DNA of 64,000 nucleotides from Cephalopachus bancanus. Lineage: Eukaryota > Chordata > Mammalia > Primates > Tarsiidae. Position 1 is the first letter of the stretch; every line of letters begins with the position of its first letter. A model generated the notes under the pieces. The model was given only the letters and a program-made list of their open reading frames with translations. It ran no database searches and was not told the origin of the DNA. A program made the position numbers and the translations under genes. Shown in pieces: positions 36,401-50,000 of the stretch. Where the stretch lies: positions 7,860,001-7,924,000 of the forward strand of contig JAPVLO010000097.1 in assembly GCA_027257055.1 (NCBI GenBank). The letters are read 5' to 3'.

Positions 36401-37445
36401 AAAGGCACACAGACCAGCCAAAATACCTCAAAGTAATTTGTTTTCTTTCATTTTTCTGTGTTTAAATATATTCAGAATGCACATTTTAAAAAATATGTCC
36501 GTAGGAAAAGATGTGTACATCCCCCCCACCCCCGCATTGTAACAAGATAAATGTAATGTTTTAATAGCATTGACTTATGTTTGCTAAGAATTGGCAACAT
36601 AGAGTAATTAGAAGAGTTTCAATGCAAGTTTTTATGTTCCTTGGTGAGTTTACATCCGAAGGCGTTCTAAGACTTGGAACTGTTACATTTGTATTCATTA
36701 ACAACCTAGTCCATGCATTTCTTTGTATTTAACCATTAAAAAGAAATCAGTGAACATGTTTGCATTGTTCCCTGTAATTCTATTATGAGGAATGCATGGC
36801 AAAGTTTGGATAGTATCTTTTTAGATTGTTCGAGCCACCATGGAACTGGAGCTGGCAATGCGGTACAGCTTGATAATATCTCCTGCCTACAGTTTTCAAG
36901 GACAGTGGTTCGATTCAAATACAATTCTGATAAGTGGCAGGTTTTCGTGTCTTTAATGCCTTGACAAGGGCATCACTCTCAGGAGAGGGAGGTGAAACCG
37001 TTTGGACGAGGATTCCATCCCTGCTCCTTTGTGCTGACACACTAAGATAATGGACAATTAAGAGAGCCTTCACTGCGGGTGAAAGTATGGGGTTATCACT
37101 AATATAAAGGTGCCCATGGGGTGCTGGGGTATGAAGGAGAAGAGGAATGGGAATTTTTTAAATGAATATAAAACACACAGATGAGACGCCTAATAACTGT
37201 TCACATATTGCACTTTTACCTGTGATAATGGTGACTGATTGGAGTGTTCAGCGTTACTTGTCTTAACTTTTTTTTTTTTTTAATATCTGGTTCACTGCAT
37301 TTGACACAAAGCACTGCAGAAAACTTGCTCCTATGCTGGCCTCTGCCTGTCACTGGTTAGATGAGCACAGACAAGAAAGGAGTTTTGTTTTGGTTTTGTG
37401 CAGTCTGGCTTTCAGACCACATTCCACAGGGTTTTTGTTGTTGTT
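33465..37445. other. Long intronic stretch without recognised features
   Basis: No repeat was confidently identified. A GGGA-rich patch lies at 33931-33953. Open frames near 33832-34287 have no domain. The block could hold conserved regulatory sequence, but that cannot be judged from one genome. Confidence 0.4.
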
Positions 37446-37449
37446 GTTA

Positions 37450-37762
37450 CGTATTTTTTTTAAATAGAGACAGGAGCTTGTTCTCTTGCCCAGGCTGGAG
37501 TGCAGTGGCACAATCATGTCTCTGCAGCCTTGAACTCCTGGGCTCAAGTGATCCTCTTGCCTAGCCTCTTGAGTAGCTTAGAAACTAAAGCCATGCACCA
37601 CCACAGCTGGCTAATTTTTTTTTTTTTTTAATTTTTAGTAGAGACACGGTCTTGCTGTTTTTCCCAGGCTGGTCTTGAACTCCTGGCTTAAAGCAATCCT
37701 CTTGCCTTGGTCTCCCAAAGTGCTGGGATTTGGATTACAGGTGTGAGCCACCACACTCCACC
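37450..37762 (-). repeat. Alu SINE, antisense, old
   Basis: J-like dimer with 'cccaggctggagtgcagtgg' and 'tcccaaagtgctgggattt', a central T run at 37615-37630 and an 8-bp internal duplication near 37728-37738 (ggattt/ggatta). Confidence 0.93.
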
Positions 37763-37764
37763 TC

Positions 37765-39620
37765 AGAGGAAGTGGGGCAGTGGTTGCAAAGCATGCCTTG
37801 CACCCTCTATGGGCCCCATCCTTCAGAGTGTCTGATTTTAATTGGGCAGAGGAGGGACCTAGCATGTATTCCTAAAAGCTCTTTGAATGATTCCAATGTG
37901 TACCTAGGGTTGAGGGCATGGTTACTGAGTATGTCACAAGATGAAGCTGCTCTGTACTGAGGCTCTCTGGCAGACTGTATGATTATTTAATAGATCTGAA
38001 TAATGGTGTCCGTGCTGCTGTAAGGGAAGACGCATGCCACTTAGGCTTCTAACAGCCATCTAGTGTTTGTGTTGACTTCATGGTTTAACATCAGGCATGT
38101 CTAGGGAGTTCTTTTTCTCTTGACTACTGTTTCCTACTTTCCCGTACTTTCCCTTAGTTTTTTTTTTTCATTTTTTTTTCTTGTAGATTATTGGAGCTTC
38201 CTGTGATATGGATAAGTGACCCTGGCGATGGGGAGGGCTCTGTTAAAAGCAAGTAGGCAGCTGCCTTAGGCAGGGTCAGTGTGTAACTAGGACCAGCAAC
38301 TTTGTACCTAGACATCTTTCTCTGATGGGGGAAGATACTCTGAGTGCATGTAAATTTGATGGGAACGCCTCATATCACTTAGTGCTAATAAAGGTGAGAC
38401 AGTCCTGAGTATTTCTAAAGGGAGTGCAGAAGAGGTTAACTGATTTTCTTTTGACTTAAACTATCATTTGTCTCTAACAGCTCTGAACGACAATAGAGTG
38501 CACTGCTTCTGATAAGTATGGGTTCTCCTCAGCCTGAAGAGATGTGTGTGATAAGATAAGATGGCTTGAAAAAAAGAGAGCTTGAGGGAAAGGGACAGGA
38601 GGAGGAGAGAGAAAGTATGTTAACTGCTTTGACTGCAGAATACCCCCTGGTAGCCACAGATAAGACACCTTGAGTTACTCAGAAGACCTTAAACAGGATG
38701 TAAATGAAGCCAATAAAAATCACTTGAGATCAAGTCCCGTCCCCCCCTCCCCACTTCCAGGTCTGACAGCGAAGGCTTAATTTACTGTATGGCATACCAT
38801 ACTTACACGCTGAACCCAGGAAGTTGCAGGAGATTGATAGGAGCCCGTTCAAAGAACACGATATCTGTAGTTTCTAGAGCGGTCCAAACTTGAGGCATTT
38901 AATCAGCAATTCTAGTAAAGCCTTCCTGAGTGGAAAAAGAAAGTATTGCTGATGATAGGAAGCTCCCTTCCTCTCTTTTCACTTCCTCCTTTAGATATTC
39001 ATTTGCTTTGTGGCTTTGTGACAGCCCTATTTCTGTGTTGAAATGGCTGGCAGGGCAAGCTGCCTTTGATAGTGTATTGATATTTCTCATCAAGCTAATG
39101 CAGCTTGAAAGTAATCATCAGCAAAAGTTGAGGTGACAGACTTTTTCATGTACCCGCTTGAAACACAGCTATTTACTCAGAACTGTGTGTCCTCATCATG
39201 TAACACCCAGCCTTTATATGCTTGGAACCGAATAACTCTTCAAAATGGTTACTGTCTTTTTTCTAGAAATCTACAAGCTGCTGTCGACAACGGCCTTCTA
39301 CAGGGAGGAAGTTACTTGCTGGAGCTAATTGAATATTACACTAAAAAGATTTGAAGTATGAAGTCTTACTCAAAGTAGGAGGGTTGGGCAACCATTAAAG
39401 CATGGGAAAGCAAAGAATATAATGATCTCCTTTTCTTTCTGCAAAAGCTACTTCTTGGAAGAGCTAGGATTCAGTTTGGTTTTTGAATAAAGAAGAGAAA
39501 GCCCTCAATGATATTCTAGTACAGAGTAGCAAGCATGAAAAAAGGCACAGTAGAGAGGAGCATATTTTAAGCAAAGGTTTTAGAGTTTTAGATACATGAT
39601 TCAGGGGAGATCAAAGATTC
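37765..39620. other. Intronic stretch without recognised features
   Basis: Unique sequence with T runs at 38159-38168. A 73-codon frame at 39133-39354 shows no recognised domain. Confidence 0.4.
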
Positions 39621-39624
39621 TCCC

Positions 39625-39690
39625 TGCACTTGCACTCCATCCTGGGCAACAGAGGGAGACCCTGTCTCTAAAAAAAAAATTAAAAAAGAT
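39625..39690 (+). repeat. Alu 3'-end fragment
   Basis: 'acttgcactccatcctgggc' followed by 'gaccctgtctctaaaaaaaa' is the right-arm terminus of an Alu or its free right monomer. Confidence 0.8.
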
Positions 39691-39714
39691 TCTATGCAGG
39701 TTCGCAAACTTGGG

Positions 39715-39897
39715 AGTGCAGGTTAAAATTCAGGAAGCTTGCTGGCCATGAGGATTTCTGGGCACCATGCCTGGATGCTCATTCAGGAAAGCTGGAGTAA
39801 AGTCTGGGTGTCTGCATTTTTAACAATCAGTTCAAGCAATGGGGGTGCACTTGGCTGGTCAATTAGATTAAGAAGTGCTACCCTGGGTTATCTGGTT
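39715..39897. mobile_element. MER20/MER5-like hAT-Charlie element
   Basis: 'atttctgggcaccatgcctg' and 'tctgcatttttaacaatcag' follow the internal order of this class of small hAT elements. The inverted ends are eroded. Confidence 0.6.
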
Positions 39898-40217
39898 GTG
39901 ACAGAGGGTCAGCCTTGATTTTCTTGTGTAGAACTATAGTAACTGCAGTAATATTTGAGGCAGGGTAGCTTTCAGGAATAGGTTGAAATGAGAAAGATCC
40001 TTCATTGTCTACCTCATTGGGATCAATGGCAGGACATGTGCTCCTACAGGCAAGAGTATGAGAGGAAGGTGTAGCTGACCACTGTGCCAGTTTGACTGTA
40101 TCTTTTCTTCAGCTTTCATTTGTCACTACCCGATCTAACCACTCCATACTCCTCAGAGAAGAGGATGGAAGAAAGGGAGGGCGGGAGACAGACTCGTTTT
40201 TTTTAAAGGAGAACCAG

Positions 40218-40220
<3 letters not shown>

Positions 40221-40282
<62 letters not shown>
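40221..40282. repeat. (GT)31 microsatellite
   Basis: An uninterrupted 62-bp GT run, followed by 'atgtgtag'. It lies about 50 bp from the tail of an antisense Alu. Confidence 0.97.
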
Positions 40283-40289
<7 letters not shown>

Positions 40290-40330
40290 GGATTTTCTAG
40301 CCAGTAGTCAGAAGTGAAATTAAGTTGTTT

Positions 40331-40664
40331 TGTTTTTTTTTTTTGAGTTGGAGTCTCATTCTGTCATCCAGGCTGGAGTGCAGTGGCGTGCTCACAGGCC
40401 ACCCCAGCATTGACCTGCTAGGCTCTGGCAATCCGTCCGCCTCAGCCTTCCAAGTAGCCGGAACTACAGGCATGCACTACTATGCCTGGCTAATTTATTT
40501 TATTTTATTTTATTTTATTTTATTTTATTTTATTTTATTGTAGAGACAAGGTATCACCAAGTTACCCAGGCTGGTCTCGAACCCTTGGGCTAAGGCAATC
40601 CTCTCACCTCAGCCCCCCAAAGTGCTGGGATTACAGGCTTGAGCCACTGTACCTGGCCTGAAAT
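40331..40664 (-). repeat. Alu SINE, antisense, with a pentanucleotide expansion
   Basis: Poly(T) start, 'ggctggagtgcagtggcgtg' and end 'gagccactgtacctggcc'. The middle A-rich linker has become eight full ATTTT units (40497-40536). Confidence 0.95.
40497..40539. repeat. (ATTTT)8 pentanucleotide repeat
   Basis: Eight pure ATTTT units plus ATT within the Alu linker; no TTTCA interruption. Confidence 0.97.
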
Positions 40665-40969
40665 AAAATTTTAAATTAAGAAGTAGGCTGTCATGACTTG
40701 CCAACAGCAAGCTGTAGGTTTATAGAATTGTTGGGTGATTTTTTTTCTTCTGTATATGTGTGACTGTATGTCAATTAGAATGAATTATTTGGCAATATGA
40801 AAAGCAATGGAATCATTTTAAAAAGAAAAATATACAGTATTAAACTCCATTTTAAGTTTATTCATCTACTCATAAAAAACAGCAGTTGAGTTGCTGTTAT
40901 TATTGTTTTAGTTGGGAAAGTTAGGGAGGGCTAGACTTTGAAAGTCTTCCAGTATGTAGAATAAAAATG

Positions 40970-41112
40970 GTTGCCTGGCCACTACGGATTTGGGCTTGAG
41001 TTTTAGCGCCACTGTCAACTACTGTTGTTAGTACAAGATTGTAACATGTTACTCAGCCTCGTTGACCTATTTGTTCGCCTGTAAAATTAGCACTTCTTTT
41101 TCCCTAAAGGCC
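40970..41112 (+). repeat. MIR SINE fragment
   Basis: 'cactacggatttgggcttga', 'aacatgttactcagcctcgt' and 'gcctgtaaaattagcac' follow the MIR core. Confidence 0.55.
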
Positions 41113-41914
41113 AAGACTTCTCATAGATCTTAAATCTTGTGTTTCATATACATGAAAAGTTAGGAATGACAGCCTTGACTTTCTTTTCTCTGTGTAGGCT
41201 TCAATCAGATTCATTCATTTTCTTGCCTTTGATCCCTAAAGTCAGACCCAGAGGTATGCACAACCCATGCCAAACAACGTCAGGTCATCTTAAGAGAAAA
41301 GAGTAGAGCTCAGATGTGGGGGGAGGGTTTGTAAAGATTTCAGAAACCAGCTCTTTGGTATAGACTGCAGTAAGTCAATCGAGACCCCAGAACTGTGCTA
41401 GTAGGTTTTACGTCTTTGAATATGAGAAACATGCTTTTGCAGGGGTCATGCCAATATGTCTCAAAAATGTATGTAGATGTGTATTGCCATCTATATACCC
41501 CCTTTTATAAAGGCAAAAAATTCCCTAAATTTATCTGTGAAAATTATCTTTCAGAATTGGTGCACTTCACATGTGGACTAAGAAAGTACATGTCAAATTC
41601 CTTATCATCTCACTAGATTTTCTTAATTAACTCTTATTTAAATCACATTAGTACATTCAGATTTCGGTGGAATTTAGTATACTCTGTTCTTGTCCTACAT
41701 GTTGGATGCCAGAGGGTCAGGTGTCTACACACCATCATGGAACAAGCACAAATGGAGTCTCCAGCCACCTCCCTGACTCCGACCAGCCTCGTTACCTATG
41801 TTGTTACTGTGACCACACTGCTTTGGATTCTTTTCTTATTCTTTTGTTATTTTTAAATTGTCTTGAGTGTAGGCAAACATAAAATGTCATTACATTACAT
41901 TGAGATATATGAGT

Positions 41915-42182
41915 TTTTTTAATTTTAATTTTTACTTTTTGAGACAGGGTTTCACTTTCACCCAGGCCGGAATGCCAGTGGTGTGATCATAGCTCTCACT
42001 ACAGCCTCAAACTCCTAGACTCAAGTGATCTTCTTGCTAGAACTGCAAGTGTACACCACCAAAGCTGGGTAATTTTTAAATTTTTGTAGAGAGAGGGTCT
42101 TGCTACATCTCAAACTCCTGGGCTTAAGCTGGGCCTCTTCAAATCCTGGGATCACAGGTGTGTGCTATCACACCTGGCCATC
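41915..42182 (-). repeat. Alu SINE, antisense, old and deleted
   Basis: 'gagacagggtttcactttca' to 'atcacacctggcc', with deletions in both arms. Confidence 0.88.
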
Positions 42183-42264
42183 ATGGGGTATTGGAGGTCT
42201 GTCATTTGTATTGGGATATTTGCTAAGACATGTCACCTCAGATAGCATATGTTATATACAAATA

Positions 42265-42313
42265 CATATATAATTATATATAATATACTCTAGTATATTA
42301 TAATTATATATAA
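42265..42313. repeat. AT-rich palindrome
   Basis: Perfect 11-bp arms 'tataatatact' and 'agtatattata' (42279-42302) around CT, inside a longer near-palindromic AT run. It could form a cruciform. Confidence 0.85.
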
Positions 42314-42889
42314 AATAGCATATGTTTATAGATATTAATCAGTAAAAAGTGACATCATAAAGTCCCTAGATAAGTGTTTTATTAATATGTGATTGTACAG
42401 ATATTTACTTGTATTAAGTGACAAATTACTATGGTTAGCTTTTTTGTAATGAGAGACATCTGAATTATTTGAAAAACTACTGTGGCATAAATTGTTTAGT
42501 CTGTTCTGAGCACTTTCAACTCTGGATGAAAACACACATGCATACAAACATGATGTACCACAATTTTGACTGTTACTGGTTTCCATAAATATATTACCAG
42601 GCCATTAGCAAGAAAAAAAAATGATAGAATGAACTGGTTTGGATTTTATTTTCATGTTCATTCTAAGATAGAGGTTCTAAGGAAGATGAAATTGAATCCA
42701 AAGTGAGAAACAGAAAATAAAGTACAAAGAAGGTACCTAGTTATCGGTCTTATTTTCAGAATTTCCTTTTTTTATTTTGCCTAATTAGATAAATTTTTAA
42801 AACTCTATGAAGAGGGATATTTGATATCATATGATCTGTTTTGAGATATTTTGTTATACCCTAAAATTGTTTGAAGAAAACAGCTTTGT

Positions 42890-42955
42890 CCTTTGCAGTT
42901 TATAGAGCACTTTTATAAACATTATCTCATTTGAAATAAAGGAACCCCTTCCATC
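42890..42955 (-). repeat. Possible MIR fragment, antisense
   Basis: 'agagcacttttataaacatt' followed by 'atctcatttgaaataa' resembles the antisense MIR 3' part. Short. Confidence 0.35.
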
Positions 42956-44564
42956 TTTTGGATTACTTGGGATCTGATGTCACTTTTCATTTTGAGTTTT
43001 TCTGTGTGTCAACGTGAAAGTTAATGAATCTGTTGAAACACTACAAAAATTCTATTCTGTGAGGTTCATTGGTGATTGACCCTACTGTAGACCCCTTCTG
43101 ATGCACAAAGTCTCAAGATAGTTCAACATCCTCACCACATTTTTTATTACCACTATAATATAACTTCCTCATAAAATGCATACAACTGAGGGACAGACAA
43201 CAGGAACTACTCTGAGTTGCAGCTGCCGGGTGGTTGGCTAGGTGTACTCACTAGCTCTCTCTCACTGGCTTTTTCACCCCAGCCTGACAACCTGTGTGAG
43301 TCAGTCTGTGCCTCAACAAAATTTAAAATAATTATTTGCCATAGACCTTAAGGATTTTTATCATGTATTAAACACATAAATGTCAAAATCAAGAACTAGT
43401 GCTAAGGTCAGTTGTATTACAATAGCACATGGATAATTGTAGTAATATATCCCCCCCTAATCTTTGTAACAGCTTTTTCTACATTAGCAAACTGTATTTA
43501 TCACTTTACTGCACAATGAACCCACAGGGGGTGCTAATTGTTCATTAATTAAATTTTAGCCTTTCAACACTTTTGTATTCTCCAGTGGCCCTGTCTGCAG
43601 TGAAGTATACAGTGTGGCCTTTTCAAACTGCCGAAAATTCACGTTTGCTTTACTCTTGCCGTGGATATAACACAGGTGAAAGTCAGCTCCAGTAACCACT
43701 ATTTCAGGACAGTTATAATTCTTTGTGACCGAAAGTTTTCCGGCCTTGGACCAAAGCCTACGTGTTGGAAAAATATTCAGTATAGTCCAACGAGACAAAA
43801 CATTCTGTTAGACCAGATTCACTTTGAAATCGAATTTGATTTCTTTGAAAATTCTGGTGGGTTATGGCAGTTTTTCAGAAACCCATTAATGTGGTGGAAT
43901 GAACTCACTGAGATCCGTCATTCCCTAATGAAGCCATTTTCAAACTTAGTTTTCCCAGTTGAAGGGTCCCCTTTTCCTTATGCTTCCCCAGTGAAGAGGT
44001 TAATTTAAGATCACTAATGGTTAACATGGAAGCACTGAGAAATTGGCTGAGTATTTTTAAAAAGGTGTGGCTAATCCCTCAAAGCTCAATAGGTATATTT
44101 CACACCAGTGCAAAGGATTTTGAAGCAAAGTAGAATTTGCCTCAAGGAATTTTTAAATAAGCAAAATAGGGAGTTATAGGGTGGTGCTGGCACTATGGAA
44201 AGTGGGTCCAGGACTTTGAATTCAGGCCATGCAGTTGTGGGGATTTTATTCCACTAATGAATTAATCACAACTTGCCAGTATGTGCAGCTATTTTAAAAA
44301 ATGAGCTACCGCACGTGGATTTTCAAGATACCTGTAAATAACATTCAGCAGATTTTTAAAACATATTTTCATTTTTTTTCCATTTTTAAGCAGTCATGCC
44401 CCTTAAGTCATTAAAAAAATTGAGAACCTCAATATGAAAAACGTAACACCTAAATTATAGTTTGATATTGATTCCTTTCTGCTGCTTTCACATTTATCAG
44501 TTATAACTTATAGGTAACTTTGACTTTCATAGTAGCAGTAACGATGTAGTACATTTTTATATTT

Positions 44565-44745
44565 TAACAGTACAGAAAACTCTTTCATATAATGTCATGC
44601 TTGATTCTTATAATACTATGAGGCACGCTAAAATTTTTCTGATGTTATAGACAAGGAAATAAAAACTTGAAAAAAGAAAGTCGTGTCTAGAGTTCATAAG
44701 TCAGTATCAGACCTGAACACATAGTAGTTGCTCAATAAATTTTGA
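44565..44745 (-). repeat. MIR SINE, antisense
   Basis: 'tcttataatactatgaggca', 'gttatagacaaggaaataaa' and 'ttcataagtcagtatcagac' follow the antisense MIR order. Confidence 0.62.
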
Positions 44746-46889
44746 TTAAATAAGTGAATTTAAAGCAATGAAAAATTGCCTTAAATTCTTTGTGGTATGA
44801 GATCATATGTAAACACAAGAATACATAGTAACTAATAAATGCCTTCTAACTCACAATAGTAGAGAAGAAAAAAATACAGACTCAGGAAATCCATTCTGGT
44901 GATGTCTGTCATTATTAAAGGAAAGATAAACATGTTAAGCAGCTTAGAATGCCCTCGGTCACAGCACTGTAAACAGATGTGTAATACACAATTGCCAATT
45001 ATTGAACGCCAAGCGGTTGGTGCTTATCATTAGTTATATATATTTTTAAGTGAGCCAAAAGATAGAAAAAGCAAAGCAGTTCTCACCCCCCACATAATTG
45101 GAAACCACTTTTCCTTCTGTCTGGCTTCAGAAACACAATGTCTCGATTTCCGAGCGAGAGACGATGACTGTTCTTTAACTGGTTTCACGTCAGCTTTTTC
45201 CTCTGATTTGAGAGGTGGAGTTAAGTGTGAACTGCTTAAGAATGCACTGTTTTCTATTTAATTTGGCTGCGGAAGATGGAATTCATTGAGCTCCGTCTGT
45301 TCAAATGAACTTTAAGCAACAGCAAGCAAAACATTTGTACTTCTCTCTGCACACGCAATAGGAATGTGTCTGGTGAAAGACAGAATGGATATAAAGCCCA
45401 GGATTACCCAAGGAGAGCAATGGAGATGTGATAACAAGTCCTTATCTCTTCCTTGGCTCATCCGAAGTATTATAGGGTTGTTGGGGAAAGTGAGTGCTTT
45501 TTCTACTAGGGAGAATTGAAAGGAAAAAACAAAACAAAGCAAAAAAGCCTCTGAGCTCTGATATCTGGAATTCATCTTAAGACTGTTAAAAAATGTGCAC
45601 CACCAATTCCCACTCCCTACAGCTGCTGTCATTAATGGGTGACCACCCTTTTTCCTCGTAACTTAACTGTTAATGCATTTAATTGGTCCTTCCAGAACAA
45701 TTTGAAATATTACAGAATTTAAAAGCATCTGTGAATTATAAATAGTTTTAAAGTTCACATTTCTCTTTTGAACACCCAGTAAAGAGTATTCGTTTTCAAG
45801 TAGTTAAATAGGTTATATGACAAAGGAGTGAATTTAATGTAGAGCTGTTGATTTAGGGGGGAAGAAAGGCAGCATGATACTTATATCATTAAAGTTGCAG
45901 CTTTTCTAAGACTGTTGACATTTCTGTTGAGAATGAAGGGAAACAATTGCGTAATAATGCATAATGCTTTATTTAGAATGACCTTATTCTTTAGTAGTTT
46001 AAATCATTGCTTAAAAAATGTATTGTGTAATTTGGTTAGAGGATTTTTAAATATGATGGTGTAAAAATTGTTACCGCATTGACACTGAAGTAATATGGCA
46101 AATACCCTTGTTACCTGTGTCTATTAAACATGCCTTTCAAAATATTGTTCTCTTTGAGTAGTGCCTGACTTCTCTTAGCATTTGTGCACACCTGGGTCTC
46201 TCCCTCAGGAGTCTCAGCTTCTATGAGGGTGGCTCAGGTAACTAATGAATGAAAGAAAAAAAAAAGTACTGTGAACTCTATTCAGCAAGAAAGTTTAGAG
46301 CTGCTCTTACAGCCTGCTGGCAGAAATGAAGAATCATTTAAGGCAAGGGAGGTGGACCTGAAATTTTATTTTGGTCTCATGCTTTAACCTATTGTTTAAC
46401 ACTTAAATTATAATCTACAAAATTAACTTATTGTGATGCTAAATAATGCAATGATTGTAAAGAGAACAGAGGTCATTTTAAAATTATATATTTGGCTTTC
46501 ATAGAAAAATACTTGTTCCAAGGTTACCTGTCTGTAAAGACCCAAGATGACATCCTATGTTTGATAATTTCATGCTTGAAACATAGTTAGCATGGATTTA
46601 TGGTCCATTACTATCAACTATTTATATTTTATTTTCTTATTGACTGTATATACGATGGTGAATGCTTAAGGCACTGTGGATTTTCATTGGGCCAATCCTT
46701 AAAACAAATATTCCAGGGATTCTATTAAAGGAAAGAAGATGTTTATACTATAAGAAGAAGTATGTTTATACTGTATACATAGAAGCTTACACATGGAAAC
46801 AGAGATACATGCAACACATATCAATCTTTTTTGTTTACATATGCAGCTTTTCTTCCAGCCCTGATAAGGTGCCCTAGAAACATTCACTA

Positions 46890-47045
46890 ATCTTTGTAAC
46901 ACCCCAGAGAGTAAGTAGTGAGAATGATTATCTTCATATTGCAGGTGAAATACCTAGGTAGGGGCAGATTAAATGACTTGGCCAGGTCACTCTCTAAGTC
47001 AGTTTATGAAGCTAGAAATAAAACTCCAGACTCTTGACTTTTAGT
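46890..47045 (-). repeat. MIR SINE, antisense
   Basis: 'tatcttcatattgcaggtga', 'attaaatgacttggccaggt' and 'ataaaactccagactcttga' give the antisense MIR pattern. Confidence 0.7.
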
Positions 47046-50000
47046 TCTTATTCTGAGTCATTGCACTCCTGAAAACAGAAGTACCAGACCCATCAGTATT
47101 TGCGCTTCTTTTCTTCACCTGAAAAAGTCACCATCGATGTAAATCCAGTCCCTGTTAAAGAAACCTTGCTGTGTGGCACTGGCACACACATGATACTGAG
47201 TCCCCGATGGGCAGTTAAGGAAGTACTCTGCCGTTGCAGTGAACGAGCTCAGGTAGCAAAAGGATATCAGTAAGCCAGTTTCTTGCAGACCTGGTTCTAT
47301 GAAAAACTAAAAGTATCGAAAATTTCCGTAACTTCAGAGATTCAGGTAATTCCTTTAACCTAGAAGTGAAGTGATTCAATCCACAATGCTAGTGAAGTTT
47401 CTCCTCAATAATTTCAGAATGCCCGTAGTTTTAGAGTCAACGTTCCAAAGGGCTTGGTCCCTGTCCCCAGGAAGTGTGTGTCTTACATTAATTAAGACCT
47501 ACTTAGGGGCACAAAATATTACTCCTGCACGTATTCTCTTCATTTGTGTTTCGCTTTACTTTTTTTTATTTCTGACTAATTTTATTAGACTCAAAAGCCA
47601 AAGAAGTGGCCGGGACCCTCAACATTCTCTTTCACTATGGCAGGCTATACACTGAGAGTATGAGGTCCTCCTTGGATGATGGAGAGGCCCTTTCCAGCAT
47701 GCTCGTCTGTCTGTCAGCAGGAGCCCAGATAAAATCATGTCCAACCTTTGGTCCCTCCTCCCCAGGCTGGCACATGAGGGGCAGGCCGCTCACGTCACAA
47801 AGGTACTTTGTGCTCCTGGGTCTTTTTTTTCTGTGGAATAACTCCTTCTAGTATGACTTCACTTTTCTGTTAGTGAGCACTTTCCCCCATAAATATGCCG
47901 GAACAGGTGTTGCTCTGCTGCTAACTGAGTTTCCAGCTGTCTTCCTCCAACACAGACCCAGCAAAATCTGTTGTTTCGTCCTTTTCGGCAGACTAGAGAA
48001 CCATCGAGCTTGAGATGGAGGTCTTCCTTGCAGGATATGGCCGTTTTGTTGCCAGAAGATGGTCGGGAAAGCCTGGCTGGCTAACAAAGGCAGGCCTTCA
48101 GCGGCTGGGTGTAGTTCCAGTTCTGTATCCCCTTTGGCAGGAGCACAGAGGCTGCTGCAGTGTGGCCAGCCAGCAAAATTAGGAAATAAGGACCTCTTTT
48201 ATTTACTCAGGCTGCTGAATCATGGGCATTCCTGTCTGCTTGGAGAAAAGTCAGGCGGCTCTACTTTCCACTGCAAGTCTCAGGAGTGTTTGAGACTTTC
48301 ATCTCGGAGTGTTCACACACTTGTTTTAATGTGCTTTATGGAAATGGTGAAACTCAGCAAGTACAGTTGCTGTAGAAAAACATCTGCACTAACCAGGCAC
48401 ACACATTTGCATCTTTAAATAGACTTTTTTAGGCCACGGAGCAAAGTTTTTTTCTGCAGTAAGAGCTATAGCTCTCCCAGACTCTGCTCACATGAAGTGA
48501 CTGGTTCCAAAAATTAAAATTTAACATGGACATGTTAAGTACTTCACATTGAAATGCAAAAAACTTGCCATCACACAGAAAGACAGTCCTTCTAAGCACC
48601 ACATAGTGAGAACCAAAGGGAAGAAAGTTCACATTGATTCAGGAACCAGAGTTTAAAGTGTCCTCCATAGTTTCTGCCATATGTAAAAAGAAATTTGCAT
48701 TGTTTAAACCTGTATTTGCCATTTAAGCATAGTTTTCATTGTGCCTGCCAGAAAGCCTAAGTTAATCAGGATGGGTAACTCTCAAAGTCTTAGGCAGAAC
48801 TTAGAGAATGTTGGCAGAGAGACCACCACCACAAAAGACTTAGGGACTCTGCTGTCCTTACAGCATGGGCCAACCCACTGGGAGTTTTGTTAGTGAGTCC
48901 CTGTGTGTTCCCGGAAGAATAGATCCATTTATGGTACTGGCAGATGAGTTTTTTACAATTTAGATTTTAAAACAGAAATCGGCATTTCTGGGAACTATTA
49001 CTTATTTTTCTAAAAGTAGCATTTCTTCCTCAAAATTTTTCCTGCTGCTCAATCCATTCTATCCCTCTGTCCTAAGCCTTGTGACTTCTGTAGGTGGTTT
49101 CGGTGTATTTCTGTTACAAAGACAAGTAATACGGACAGGAGAAAGGGGGAAAAAAGGTTTCCAGCTCTCTTGATTTGTGGTTAAAAACTCAATCCTAACC
49201 CTCAGGTCTCTTGACATGTCACTGAAATTTACAAGCTTAAGAGAACAGTTATGTAATACGTATAGTCAGACATGGGCCAGACAAGAACCTGTTTTAAGCA
49301 TGGTATTAGGTATTGCACAATTTTTATAATGGACCGTGGCTCTGTACCTCTTTATGTATGTGTATAATAATATAAAACACATACATGGTATAATAATAAT
49401 ATACCATGCCTGGACACATTCTGCAATTTAATAATACATTCCCTTGCAAAACTTTCAGGCTTCATGGTTATATTCTTCCATAAAGAACAAATACCGCATG
49501 ACGTTTGTGCATGACAAATTCAGATTCACTGTTTTCTCCCAATGTATAAATGAGATGGGTTTGAAAATGTTTTGAAATAAGACAGCAGGATTTAAACCTA
49601 AAAGATAAATGTGAAATGTGGTCGATTTTACCTAAAATGTGGAGGAAATTTAATTTATAGCAACTTTTTTTTCAGTTGGGGGAAAAATTAGAAACCTTTG
49701 CCTACCATTTCAGGTATATCAACTTTATGTGACTTAACACTTTTTTAAGGGACAAACTAGAGAGATCATCATTGAGGTTTTTGGTTTTGTTTTTTTTTTT
49801 TTTGCTTTTAGCTTTTTAAAATTATTTTTCTCCACGTTGAGTGGTGAGTTGAGTGTCTGTTATACGTTCCTGACATATTCACTTTAAATATAAGTCACAC
49901 CCACATTTATCAGACCCTTTCTTATGCTAGAATCATGTTGGGTTATAGAGTCACATAAATGAGGATGTAAAATAACGTGGTTTTCAAGTTGTATGGCGAA

